DNA from: Clostridium polyendosporum
GTDB taxonomy: Bacteria; Bacillota; Clostridia; Clostridiales; Clostridiaceae
Reading direction: 5' to 3'
Assembly (NCBI RefSeq): GCF_018332455.1
Contig: NZ_BOPZ01000035.1
Location: 1 to 32,625 of the forward strand
Length of the DNA stretch: 32,625 nt
Shown: positions 1-8,048 of the stretch, piece after piece
Numbering within the stretch: the stretch's first letter is position 1
How the letters are laid out: every line of letters starts with the position of its first letter
Notes under the pieces: generated by a model
The model's database searches: none
The model's input: only the letters and a program-made list of their open reading frames with translations
Told to the model about the DNA's origin: nothing
Made by a program: the position numbers and the translations under genes

Positions 1-16
1 TTCTTTCTCGTATCAT
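1..16 (-). CDS. Start of a gene running off the left edge (partial)
   Basis: On the minus strand an AGGAG box sits 8 nt before an ATG (positions 16-14), followed by four more codons (M-I-R-E-R) up to the window edge. Tandem terminators lie just upstream, so this would be a new transcription unit after fruA. Too little is visible to name a product. Confidence 0.4.
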
Positions 17-81
17 TTGAATAACTCCTATGAAATAAAATTCTATACTTTTAATTTTACTTCATAATTCAGTAAAAACAA

Positions 82-108
82 AGACTGCTGACACTTTGTC
101 AGCAGTCT
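82..108 (-). terminator. Second terminator hairpin after fruA
   Basis: A perfect 12-bp stem (AGACTGCTGACA paired with TGTCAGCAGTCT) with a 3-nt loop is followed on the minus strand by TTGTTTTTAC. It backs up the stronger hairpin at 110-142, so read-through from fruA into the next gene should be low. Confidence 0.75.
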
Positions 109-109
109 G

Positions 110-142
110 AAAAAAGTAGCTTCAAAATGAAGCTACTTTTTT
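110..142 (-). terminator. Main fruA terminator (bidirectional)
   Basis: A 15-bp perfect inverted repeat (core GTAGCTTC / GAAGCTAC) with a 3-nt loop is flanked by A and T runs, so it can work on either strand. It lies about 70 nt past the fruA stop codon. Confidence 0.85.
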
Positions 143-214
143 TTACTTTTATCTACTGCCATTTCATCAAGTGAAGTCTGGCTTAAATTCCATAGGCTCG
201 ATACCTACTAAATT

Positions 215-2134
215 TTATTTAGTTTCTAATACTAATTTTGCTCTGTCTTCTGCTTCTACTGGTTTTTTAAGTATTCCTAACATTAATGCTGTTACAACAG
301 ATCCTATAAGTATTGCTAAAAGATATAACCATGGATGATTAGTAATAAAAATTACGAATAATCCACCATGAGGAGCAGGTAATGTTACATTAAACGCCAT
401 AGTAAGCGCTCCTGCAACTGCTGAACCTACAATTGCTGAAGGTATTACTCTACCAGGATCCGCTGCTGCAAATGGTATAGCACCCTCTGTTATAAAGCTT
501 GCTCCCATTATATAATTTGTTATACCTGATTCTCTTTCTTGTTTTGTGAATCTATTTCTGAATATAGTAGTTGCAATAGCAATTCCAAGTGGTGGTACCA
601 TTCCACCTGCCATGATAGCAGCATGTGGGTAGTAGTTTCCTGCACTAATCATTGCAATACCAAAAGTAAATGCAGCTTTATTTATTGGACCACCCATATC
701 AACAGCCATCATTCCACCTAAAACTAAGCCAAGTAAAACTTTGTTAGCTGTACCCATTGAACTTAACCAATTTTGTAAACCAAGATTTATTGCTTTAACT
801 GGATTTACTACAAGAAGGAACATTATTGCACCAGTGATCAATATTCCAAATAGAGGATATAAAAGTACTGGCTTTATACCTTCTACTGATTGAGGAAGCT
901 TATCAAATGCCTTTTTAAGCATAACTACAACATAACCGCCAAGGAAACCTGCAATTAATCCACCTAGGAAACCTGCTCCATTATTTGCAGCTATTAAACC
1001 ACCTACCATAGCTGGAGCAAAACCTGGTCTATCAGCTATACTCATTCCTATAAATCCTGCAAGAACTGGTATCATTAAGAAAAACGCATTACCACCACCG
1101 ATATCCATCAATAACTTAGCTACTGGATTAAATGATGGGTCGTTTGGATCAAAAGCTTTAATTCCAAACATAAAACATATTGCTATTAATATACCTCCAC
1201 CTACAACAAAAGGAAGCATATTTGAAACACCACTCATAAGATGTTTGTAAAAGCCTGTTCTTCCACCTTTATCTGTTGAATCTTTATCACTATTTCCACT
1301 GTGATGATAAACAGGTGCATCTCCCTTTACAGCTCTATTTATAAGTTCTTCAGATTTCTTTATTCCTTGAACAACAGGAACCTGAATAACCTTTTTACCT
1401 TCAAATCTAGCCATTTCAACTTGCTTATCTGCAGCAACTATTATTGCAGAAGCTTTTGCTATATCTTCATCTTTCAGTCTATTTTTTACACCTGTAGAAC
1501 CACAAGTTTCTACCTTAATACCTACGCCCATTTCTTTTGCTTTATTTTTTAACGCATCTGCTGCCATATAAGTATGTGCTATACCAGTAGGGCATGCTGT
1601 TACTGCTAATACTAAACCTTTTTCTTCTTTTACTTCTTCTTTTATTTCTTCATTTTCTACTTCTTGTGCTGCTAAATAAGATTGTTCTTCCTTATCAATT
1701 AAAGTTAGAATGTCTTCTGCTGTTTTAGCATCCATAAGTTTTTTTCTAAACTCTTCATTCATAAGCATGCTAGATAATCTTGATAATGTATCTAAATGAT
1801 CATTATGTGCTCCTTCACTAGCAGCTATCATAAAGAATATGTGTGCATTATTGCCATCTAAAGAATCATAATCTATTCCTGCCTTAGAACGCCCAAAAGC
1901 TAATGCTGGGATTTTAACAGCAGCAGTCTTAGCATGAGGAATTGCTATTCCATCACCTATACCTGTTGAAAACTGTTCTTCTCTCTTTAATATAGCTTTT
2001 TTATACTCTTCTTTGTCATTTAATCTGCCTGCAGTATTTAGCTTATTTACTAATTCATTAATTACCTCAGGTTTTGATTTAGACTTTAGATCTATAATTA
2101 TGGTATCTTTCTTTAATAGTTCAGTAATCTTCAT
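215..2134 (-). CDS. fruA: Fructose PTS transporter, fused IIA-IIB-IIC (copy 1)
   Basis: A 639-residue membrane permease of the phosphotransferase system that imports fructose and delivers it as fructose 1-phosphate. Domains in order: IIA (about 1-145) with the phospho-histidine H67 in GIAIPHAKT; a Glu/Lys-rich linker (about 150-172); IIB with the phospho-cysteine C181 in TACPTGIAHTYM; and a IIC membrane domain (about 300-625) with the conserved GFIGMSIADRPGFAP stretch. It is the last gene of fruR-fruK-fruA, starts 178 nt after fruK and is followed by two terminators. A second full-length paralogue (4448-6322) is nearly identical in IIA, IIB and most of IIC; the linker and the start of IIC differ most. 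Family identity is clear from motifs and neighbours. Fructose as substrate rests mainly on the adjacent 1-phosphofructokinase. Confidence 0.95.
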   Translation of the reverse strand: MKITELLKKDTIIIDLKSKSKPEVINELVNKLNTAGRLNDKEEYKKAILKREEQFSTGIGDGIAIPHAKTAAVKIPALAFGRSKAGIDYDSLDGNNAHIFFMIAASEGAHNDHLDTLSRLSSMLMNEEFRKKLMDAKTAEDILTLIDKEEQSYLAAQEVENEEIKEEVKEEKGLVLAVTACPTGIAHTYMAADALKNKAKEMGVGIKVETCGSTGVKNRLKDEDIAKASAIIVAADKQVEMARFEGKKVIQVPVVQGIKKSEELINRAVKGDAPVYHHSGNSDKDSTDKGGRTGFYKHLMSGVSNMLPFVVGGGILIAICFMFGIKAFDPNDPSFNPVAKLLMDIGGGNAFFLMIPVLAGFIGMSIADRPGFAPAMVGGLIAANNGAGFLGGLIAGFLGGYVVVMLKKAFDKLPQSVEGIKPVLLYPLFGILITGAIMFLLVVNPVKAINLGLQNWLSSMGTANKVLLGLVLGGMMAVDMGGPINKAAFTFGIAMISAGNYYPHAAIMAGGMVPPLGIAIATTIFRNRFTKQERESGITNYIMGASFITEGAIPFAAADPGRVIPSAIVGSAVAGALTMAFNVTLPAPHGGLFVIFITNHPWLYLLAILIGSVVTALMLGILKKPVEAEDRAKLVLETK

Positions 2135-2312
2135 TTTTCTCCTCCTTATTCTTTAAAAGGTTTACATTTTTTGTATTAAATTTAGTAAATACATCTGAAG
2201 ATATATTTACATAATTACTAATTGTTAGATACTAACTTTTCATATAAACTTTTTATTTTTAAGTTGAAATAAATTTATGATACCTATTATCTAATAACCG
2301 CCTAATGTTAAT

Positions 2313-3224
2313 TTATATTTTTGTTACATTTATTTGGGATAGCAATTCTTCTACATATTCTTTTTTACATAAATCCATTGAAAAAGCTGTAGCACTTCCT
2401 GACGCCGCTCCCCATTTAAAAGCTTCAATAATATTTAGAGTCTGAGAATATTTTGCTAAAAACCCAGCTATAAGTGAATCTCCTGCTCCTACTGAATTTT
2501 TGACTGTACCCTTAGGTGCTGTTGCATGGTAAACGCCTTCATTACATATCAGTAGAGCTCCTTCACCTGCCATTGAAATGATTACGTTTTGTGCTCCCAT
2601 TTCTCTTAATCTTTGTGCATAGTGAATTATTTCTTCTCTATTAGTTATTTCTACATTAAATATTTCACTTAGTTCGTGATTATTAGGTTTAATTAAAAAC
2701 GGATTATACTTTAGTGTTGATGTTAAAGCTTCTCCTGTTGTATCAACTACAACTTTAACTTTTCTAGAAATACATTTTTGTTGAATTAATGAGTATATAT
2801 TTGTTGGTAATGATTTTTGAACATTTCCTGCTAGTACTAGATAATCATCAGAATTTAGAATCTCTATTTTTTCAAATAGTTTATTTAAATTCTTTTCATT
2901 TATGTCAGGACCAGCCCCATTTATTTCAGTTTCTTCATTAGACTTTAATTTAACATTTATTCTTGTATCTCCACTTAGCTCTATAAAATCAGTATCAACA
3001 CCTTCAGATTGTAATGAGTCTTTTATAAATTTTCCTGTAAAACCTGCAATAAATCCTAACGCTTTATTTTTTACTCCCAAATTATTTAAGACTCTAGATA
3101 CATTTATACCTTTTCCTCCAGGGTATTTTTCTTCACTAACCACCCTATTAACTGTTCCTGATCTAAAATCCTCAACATTAATAACATAATCTATTGATGG
3201 ATTAAAAGTTACAGTATAGATCAT
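2313..3224 (-). CDS. fruK: 1-phosphofructokinase (copy 1)
   Basis: A 303-residue PfkB-family cytoplasmic sugar kinase. It would phosphorylate fructose 1-phosphate to fructose 1,6-bisphosphate using ATP. Visible signatures are the N-terminal PGGKGINVSRVL (about 35-46) and the C-terminal NSVGAGDSLIAGF, with D249 as the predicted catalytic base. Its ATG overlaps the fruR stop in an ATGA arrangement, with AAAGGA just upstream inside fruR, so translation is probably coupled. fruA follows on the same strand. Tagatose-6-phosphate kinase is a related alternative, but the fruR and fruA neighbours favour 1-phosphofructokinase. The paralogue at 6480-7391 has the same length and key residues. Confidence 0.93.
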   Translation of the reverse strand: MIYTVTFNPSIDYVINVEDFRSGTVNRVVSEEKYPGGKGINVSRVLNNLGVKNKALGFIAGFTGKFIKDSLQSEGVDTDFIELSGDTRINVKLKSNEETEINGAGPDINEKNLNKLFEKIEILNSDDYLVLAGNVQKSLPTNIYSLIQQKCISRKVKVVVDTTGEALTSTLKYNPFLIKPNNHELSEIFNVEITNREEIIHYAQRLREMGAQNVIISMAGEGALLICNEGVYHATAPKGTVKNSVGAGDSLIAGFLAKYSQTLNIIEAFKWGAASGSATAFSMDLCKKEYVEELLSQINVTKI

Positions 3225-3973
3225 TCCTTTGTCACAACCTTTACTATAGTTTTTTTGCTGTATCCTTCATAATCTTCTATTTTTGAATCAGTAATGATTA
3301 CAGCCTCTTTTAAATCTGCTATTTTTACAAAGCTAACTTCTCCAAACTTGCTTTCATCAGCTAAAACATAAGTTTGCCGTGAATGTTTTATGGCATTTTC
3401 TTTTAGTATTGCTTCTTCTGAATCTGGAGTAGTAAACCCAAATTCCATATGGACACCGTTTACACCAATAAAACATTTATCAAATCTAAACTTTTGGAGA
3501 CTCTTCAGAGCATCTGCTCCTATAACAGTCTTTGTTGAGTTTTTGACTTTTCCTCCTAAAATATATCCATTTATATTTTGTTGCATTAAAGCATTTATAT
3601 GCTTTAATCCATTTGTTACTACTACTATATTCTGTTTTTTTATATATTGAATTATTTCGAATGTAGATGTACCTCCATCTAAGTAGATACTATCTCCTTC
3701 TTCTATAAGTTCTGCTGCAAATTTAGCTATTGCTTTTTTTTCTTCTACATTCTGATCTTCTTTTTCGTTATAACTAGGCTCTGTAAACCTTCTCTTTGGT
3801 AGGGTCGCCCCACCATGTATTCTTTTTAATACATTAATACTTTCTAAGAAGGTAAGATCGCGCCTTATAGTAGATTCTGATGTACTAGTAATGTCCATAA
3901 GCTCGCTAATTTTTGCAATTCCCTTTTTTTCAAGTAACTTTAATATTAAATTGTGTCTTTCTTCTGTTAACAC
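3221..3973 (-). CDS. fruR: DeoR-family fructose operon regulator
   Basis: A 250-residue DNA-binding protein. The N-terminal winged helix-turn-helix (about 1-57) contains the DeoR hallmark STIRRDLTFLE and is followed by the RIHGGA signature. The rest is a sugar-phosphate isomerase-like sensor domain with DGGTST (about 99-104) and a GVNGV stretch. Such proteins usually repress fruK-fruA and respond to fructose 1-phosphate or fructose 1,6-bisphosphate. It is first in its operon, behind a good sigma-A promoter (4008-4036), and its stop overlaps the fruK start. It is the only intact fruR in the window. The other fru module keeps only the last codons of a fruR copy, so this protein may control both modules. 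Confidence 0.92.
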   Translation of the reverse strand: MLTEERHNLILKLLEKKGIAKISELMDITSTSESTIRRDLTFLESINVLKRIHGGATLPKRRFTEPSYNEKEDQNVEEKKAIAKFAAELIEEGDSIYLDGGTSTFEIIQYIKKQNIVVVTNGLKHINALMQQNINGYILGGKVKNSTKTVIGADALKSLQKFRFDKCFIGVNGVHMEFGFTTPDSEEAILKENAIKHSRQTYVLADESKFGEVSFVKIADLKEAVIITDSKIEDYEGYSKKTIVKVVTKE

Positions 3974-4007
3974 TCCTTAACACCTACTTAACTTACCTTA
4001 TGTAAAC

Positions 4008-4036
4008 ATTATAATATTAAAACATTTAAAAAACAA
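4008..4036 (-). promoter_or_regulatory. Sigma-A promoter of fruR-fruK-fruA
   Basis: Minus-strand TTGTTT (4036-4031), 17-nt spacer, TATAAT (4013-4008), about 35 nt before the fruR start. A 25-bp block covering the -10 and its flanks (3999-4023) is identical to 7501-7525 upstream of the second module, so the two promoters are copies of one another. Confidence 0.8.
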
Positions 4037-4353
4037 TCACTTTTTTTCAAAAATACGCAAATATTTTTTGGTATCAATCAAAGTCAACCATAGTTGGTTT
4101 TTATACTATTTATATAATCCTATCTAGGCTATATATAGATAAACAACTTTAATAATAAGTTACCCATACTTATAAATAAAAATATACTAAATTATCTATA
4201 GAATGAACTTAATGCAATTTTCCGTAGAATAAAAATGAATGGTTATCGAATCAACTCACTTTTACCTAGATTTCATTTCATGAAATTAAAAGCAATCATC
4301 AAGCCTGCTCAATTTTAGTCAGACTTAATTTTATGAAATCACAATAAATAAAA
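4037..4353. other. Gene-free stretch between the two fru modules
   Basis: No open frame with a credible start or recognisable product was found on either strand. The only local structure noted is a short interrupted palindrome at about 4085-4100 (AACCA..TTGGTT), close enough to the fruR promoter to be an operator, but this is weak. Confidence 0.5.
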
Positions 4354-4386
4354 GACAAGCAAAGTAAGTTTTTCACCCTGCTTGTC
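4354..4386 (-). terminator. Probable terminator after fruA copy 2
   Basis: Inverted repeat GACAAGC / GCTTGTC (4354-4360 and 4380-4386) with a 19-nt loop, followed on the minus strand by TTTTATTTATT. The long loop makes it weaker than the other terminators here. Confidence 0.5.
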
Positions 4387-4447
4387 CTTTAATTAATCAT
4401 ATATAAATAACTATTAAAATTAAAACTATCAAAATAAGTAATTTTTT

Positions 4448-6322
4448 TTATTTTACTGGTTTTTTAAGTAATCCCAATACCATTGCTGTTACAACAGCTC
4501 CAATTAATATTGATAAGATATAAAGTAGTGGATTTCCATTAACTATAGGAACTACAAATATACCACCATGAGGTGCAGGTAATCCTATATTAAATGCCAT
4601 TGAAAGTGCTCCTGCAACTGCTGACCCTATAACTGCTGAAGGTATTACTCTACCAGGATCTGCTGCTGCAAATGGTATAGCTCCTTCTGTGATAAAACAT
4701 AGTCCCATAATGTAACAAGTCTTACCTGTTTCCTTTGCTCTATCATCAAATTTATTTTTAAATAAAGTCGTAGCTAAAGCAATTCCTAATGGTGCAGACA
4801 TTCCCCCTGCCATAACAGCTGCATGAGGTGCAAAGTTCCCTGCGTCAATCATAGCAATTCCAAATGTAAAGGCAGCTTTATTTATTGGACCACCCATATC
4901 TATAGTCATCATTCCACCTAGTAATAAACCAAGAAAAACTTTATTAGCTGTTCCCATAGAACCTAACCAATTTTGCAACCCTAAATTTAATGCACTTACA
5001 GGTCCTATAACGATAAGATACATTATTGCTCCAGTTAAGAAAATACCTAATAGTGGATATAATAGAACTGGCTTTATGCCTTCAAAAGCAGCTGGTAACT
5101 TAGCAAATGCTTTTTTCACTAATAAAACTACGTATCCACCTAGGAAACCTGCAATTAGTCCACCTAAGAATCCTGCTCCGTTATTAGCTGCAATTAGTCC
5201 ACCAACCATTGCTGGTGCAAAACCTGGTCTGTCTGCTATACTCATACCTATAAATCCTGCAAGTACAGGTATCATAAGAGCAAAAGCATTTTCCTTTCCT
5301 ATACTATGTAGTAATTGTGCAAATGGATTAGTAGAATTAATTCCAAACAAATATGATAGAGCTATTAATACCCCTCCACCTACAACAAAAGGAAGCATAT
5401 TTGAAACACCACTCATAAGATGTTTGTAAAAACCACTTCTTTCATTTTTAGCTTCTGAAGTATTAGTATCATTTCCGCTATGATTATATACAGGAGCATC
5501 TCCATTTAATGCTCTAGTTATAAGTTCCTCAGATTTCTTTATTCCTTGAACAACAGGAACTTGAATAACCTTCTTACCTTCAAATCTAGCCATTTCAACT
5601 TGCTTATCTGCAGCAACTATTATTGCTGAAGCATTTTCTATATCTTGTTCCGTTAACTTATTCTTTACTCCTGTAGAACCATTAGTTTCTACTTTAATAT
5701 TTACTCCCATTTCTTTTGCTTTATTCTTTAAAGCATCTGCTGCCATGTAAGTATGTGCTATACCTGTAGGGCATGCTGTTACTGCAAGTACTAATCCTTT
5801 AGATTCTTGTACTTCTTGTACATCTTCCTGTGCTACTTCTTCTTCTGATTCTTGTGCTTTTAAATAAGCACTTTCTTCAGCATCAATTAAGCTTAAAATT
5901 TCCTCTATTGAAGCTGCACTCATAAGTTTATTTCTAAAAGCCTCATTTATAAGCATACTAGATAATCTTGATAATGTATCTAGGTGATCATTATGAGCTC
6001 CTTCACTAGCAGCTATCATGAAGAATATATGAGCGTTATTACCATCTAGGGAATCATAATCTATTCCTTCTTTTGAACGTCCAAATGCTAAAGCTGGAGT
6101 CTTAACTGCTGCAGTTTTAGCATGAGGAATAGCTATCCCATCACCTATACCTGTAGAAAACTGTTCTTCTCTTTTTATTATGGCCTTCTTATATTCTTCT
6201 TTATCATTTAGTCTACCAGCACCATAAAGCTTGTCTACTAATTCATTAATTACTTCAGGCTTTGATTTAGATTTTAAATCTATAATTATGGTGTCTTTCT
6301 TTAAAAGTTCAGTGATTTTCAT
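4448..6322 (-). CDS. fruA: Fructose PTS transporter, fused IIA-IIB-IIC (copy 2)
   Basis: A 624-residue paralogue of the permease at 215-2134 with the same order: IIA with H67 (GIAIPHAKT), linker, IIB with C184 (TACPTGIAHTYM), then IIC. It ends with KKPVK and lacks the roughly 10-residue tail of copy 1. The main differences are in the IIA-IIB linker (rich in Glu and Gln), the IIB-IIC linker, the first IIC helices (a shorter loop after GINSTNPF) and the last helices. All visible active-site residues are kept, so it is probably functional. It starts 157 nt after fruK copy 2 and is preceded by GAGAGGAAATG. The pattern fits an old tandem duplication with slow divergence, perhaps for different affinity or regulation. 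Confidence 0.94.
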   Translation of the reverse strand: MKITELLKKDTIIIDLKSKSKPEVINELVDKLYGAGRLNDKEEYKKAIIKREEQFSTGIGDGIAIPHAKTAAVKTPALAFGRSKEGIDYDSLDGNNAHIFFMIAASEGAHNDHLDTLSRLSSMLINEAFRNKLMSAASIEEILSLIDAEESAYLKAQESEEEVAQEDVQEVQESKGLVLAVTACPTGIAHTYMAADALKNKAKEMGVNIKVETNGSTGVKNKLTEQDIENASAIIVAADKQVEMARFEGKKVIQVPVVQGIKKSEELITRALNGDAPVYNHSGNDTNTSEAKNERSGFYKHLMSGVSNMLPFVVGGGVLIALSYLFGINSTNPFAQLLHSIGKENAFALMIPVLAGFIGMSIADRPGFAPAMVGGLIAANNGAGFLGGLIAGFLGGYVVLLVKKAFAKLPAAFEGIKPVLLYPLLGIFLTGAIMYLIVIGPVSALNLGLQNWLGSMGTANKVFLGLLLGGMMTIDMGGPINKAAFTFGIAMIDAGNFAPHAAVMAGGMSAPLGIALATTLFKNKFDDRAKETGKTCYIMGLCFITEGAIPFAAADPGRVIPSAVIGSAVAGALSMAFNIGLPAPHGGIFVVPIVNGNPLLYILSILIGAVVTAMVLGLLKKPVK

Positions 6323-6479
6323 TTCCTCTCCCTCACAATAACAAATTTTTTACATCATTAGTTAAATAATCTTACTTAACTACATAAAATGAAAGATATA
6401 TTTTATACTTGTTGTTATAAATTATATATTTAATTATACTTATACAATCTTAATCCCAATTAAACTAATATAGCTAATT

Positions 6480-7391
6480 TTATAACTTAGTTATATTTAC
6501 CTGAGTTATTAGCTCTTCCACATATTCTTTTTCACATAAATCCATTGAAAAAGCTGTAGCGCTTCCTGATGCTGCTCCCCATTGAAAAGCTTCAACAATA
6601 TTTGAAGTTTGAGAATACTTTGCTAAAAATCCAGCTATAAGTGAATCTCCTGCTCCTACTGAATTCTTTACTGTACCCTTAGGTGCTGATGCATGATAAA
6701 CACCTTCATTACATATTAATAAAGCCCCTTCACCTGCCATTGAAATAATTACATTTTGTGCTCCCATTTCTCTTAATCTTTGTGCATAGTGAATTATTTC
6801 TTCTCTATTCGTTATTTCCACATTAAATATTTCGCTTAACTCATGGTTATTAGGCTTAATTAAAAGTGGATTGTACTTTAATGTTGAAGTTAAGGCTTCC
6901 CCTGTAGTATCAACTACAACTTTAACTTTTTTTGAAGCACATTTCTCTTGAATTAATGAATATATGTTTACTGGCAATGACTTTTGAACATTTCCTGCTA
7001 GCACTAGATAATCGTCAGAAGTTAAAGCTTCTATTTTTTCAAATAATTTGTTTAAATCTTCTTCCTTTATAGTAGGACCAGCTCCATTTATTTCTGTTTC
7101 TTCATTAGAGTTTAGTTTAACATTTATTCTTGTATCTTCACTTACCTCTATAAAGTCAGTATAAATCCCTTCACTTTGTAGTGAATCTTTTATAAATTGT
7201 CCTGTAAATCCGCCAATAAATCCTAAAGCTTTATTTTTTACTTCAAAATTATTTAGAACTCTTGATACATTTATACCTTTTCCACCAGGATACTTTTGTT
7301 CACTAACTACTCTATTTACTGCACCTGGCTTAAAATTTTCAACTTTAATAACATAATCTATTGAAGGATTAAAAGTTATAGTATAAATCAT
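6480..7391 (-). CDS. fruK: 1-phosphofructokinase (copy 2)
   Basis: A 303-residue PfkB-family kinase, a close paralogue of 2313-3224. PGGKGINVSRVL at the N-terminus and NSVGAGDSLIAGF with D249 near the C-terminus are intact. Predicted reaction: fructose 1-phosphate plus ATP to fructose 1,6-bisphosphate. It is the first intact gene of its module. Its ATG still overlaps a TGA in the ATGA arrangement, but that TGA is now the stop of a fruR remnant (7388-7447) rather than of a whole regulator gene. The nearby SD is weaker than in copy 1 (AAAGAAATG instead of AAAGGAATG). The promoter at 7511-7539 drives it. Confidence 0.92.
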   Translation of the reverse strand: MIYTITFNPSIDYVIKVENFKPGAVNRVVSEQKYPGGKGINVSRVLNNFEVKNKALGFIGGFTGQFIKDSLQSEGIYTDFIEVSEDTRINVKLNSNEETEINGAGPTIKEEDLNKLFEKIEALTSDDYLVLAGNVQKSLPVNIYSLIQEKCASKKVKVVVDTTGEALTSTLKYNPLLIKPNNHELSEIFNVEITNREEIIHYAQRLREMGAQNVIISMAGEGALLICNEGVYHASAPKGTVKNSVGAGDSLIAGFLAKYSQTSNIVEAFQWGAASGSATAFSMDLCEKEYVEELITQVNITKL

Positions 7392-7447
7392 TTCTTTGTC
7401 ACAACCTTTACCATATTTTTTGTCGAATTTTTAATAATTTTGTATTT
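7388..7447 (-). pseudogene. C-terminal remnant of a deleted fruR copy
   Basis: Reading into the fruK copy 2 start, 19 codons end in ..NSTKNMVKVVTKK-stop. They match the fruR C-terminus ..YSKKTIVKVVTKE-stop and have the same ATGA overlap with fruK. An in-frame TAG (7448-7450) closes the frame upstream. A short frame MVKVVTKK remains directly before fruK. About 50 nt further upstream the fruR promoter block is preserved, so the body of fruR has been lost by internal deletion. Confidence 0.75.
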
Positions 7448-7510
7448 CTAAATTAATAATATTATAGCCTATCTTTAATCTTTTATTTACTAAACTTCCC
7501 TTATGTAAAC

Positions 7511-7539
7511 ATTATAATATTAAAATAATCAAAAATCAA
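7511..7539 (-). promoter_or_regulatory. Sigma-A promoter of fruK-fruA copy 2
   Basis: Minus-strand TTGATT (7539-7534), 17-nt spacer, TATAAT (7516-7511). It is the copy of the fruR promoter (25-bp identical block 7501-7525) but with a -35 closer to consensus. Confidence 0.8.
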
Positions 7540-7547
7540 TCATTTTA

Positions 7548-7604
7548 ATTCAAAAACATTCAAAAAATTTCAAACCTCCAGTCAATTTTATTCATAAACA
7601 TTCA
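7548..7604 (-). promoter_or_regulatory. Paired ATTCA-N5-ATTCA boxes upstream of fru promoter 2
   Basis: Two near-identical 15-mers on the plus strand, ATTCAAAAACATTCA (7548-7562) and ATTCATAAACATTCA (7590-7604), differ at one base. Each contains ATTCA twice with a 10-bp period, and the two boxes are 42 bp apart, about four helical turns. They lie just upstream of the -35. Tandem short repeats like this are typical of DeoR-family operators, so FruR is the likely ligand (inference). Confidence 0.55.
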
Positions 7605-7779
7605 TAATGACATTAAACACGCAAGACATTTTTCAACTCAATGTGACAAAAATTCTCCAAATTTTAAAGTGGGACGTAACCATTTGACCAAATAACCTTA
7701 TTAAATAACCCAGCCAAATTTCAATGTAAGATATTTAAAATAAAAAAATCATTTTCTCAACATTTTTTATTAAATATTA

Positions 7780-7808
7780 TTGAATTATAAAAAAACGTAT
7801 GATATAAT
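7780..7808 (+). promoter_or_regulatory. Sigma-A promoter of the glycine riboswitch unit
   Basis: TTGAAT (7780-7785), 17-nt spacer, TATAAT (7803-7808). The predicted start near 7815 places the whole aptamer and terminator in the leader RNA of 8141-9828. Confidence 0.8.
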
Positions 7809-7828
7809 TACAAATAATTTCATACGTT
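7794..7828 (+). repeat. 9-bp inverted repeat spanning the -10 box
   Basis: AACGTATGA (7794-7802) and TCATACGTT (7820-7828) are perfect inverted copies 17 nt apart, with TATAAT between them. The left arm lies before the predicted start site, so it cannot form an RNA hairpin. It could be a DNA operator or a chance match. Confidence 0.45.
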
Positions 7829-7960
7829 CGGTAGAAGATAGCGGGATGTTTAGTTTAATTAAACCGTTATTGGACGAGCCTCTGGAGAGACTCAAAAAGA
7901 GCACCGAAGGGGAAAGCCAAAAAATTGGTGAAACTCTCAGGTAAAAGGACAGGGGATTTT
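7829..7960 (+). ncRNA. Glycine riboswitch, single aptamer
   Basis: The conserved glycine aptamer core is present once: CCTCTGGAGAGA (7879-7890), GCACCGAAGGGG (7901-7912), AAACTCTCAGG (7931-7941) and AAAAGGACAG (7943-7952). P1 can form between 7879-7883 and 7951-7955, and P2 between GAGAG and CTCTC. No second full aptamer follows. A short hairpin with a GGAC element upstream (GTTTAGTTTAATTAAAC, then TTGGACGA) resembles the reduced 'ghost' partner described for singlet glycine riboswitches. It sits in the leader of an ACT-domain/DUF711 operon rather than of gcvT or an amino acid symporter. Confidence 0.9.
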
Positions 7961-8048
7961 AAATATTAGTTCTAGAGATAAAATTACTTACTTTATTTAC
8001 TTTATGGTAACCAAGTGATAACTCTTCTCTATAACTTTAAAATCCTAA

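Noticed and set aside
215-2134. Antisense open frames of 60-83 codons opposite fruA
   Set aside because: They have no ribosome sites, biased composition from the opposite strand's codons, and lie wholly inside a well-supported gene. The same holds for antisense frames opposite fruK, fruR, levR, sacC, DUF711 and both GH32 genes.
7829-8045. A tandem (two-aptamer) glycine riboswitch
   Set aside because: Only one set of the conserved core elements is present; the sequence after 7960 runs into the expression platform with no second GCACCGAAGG core.
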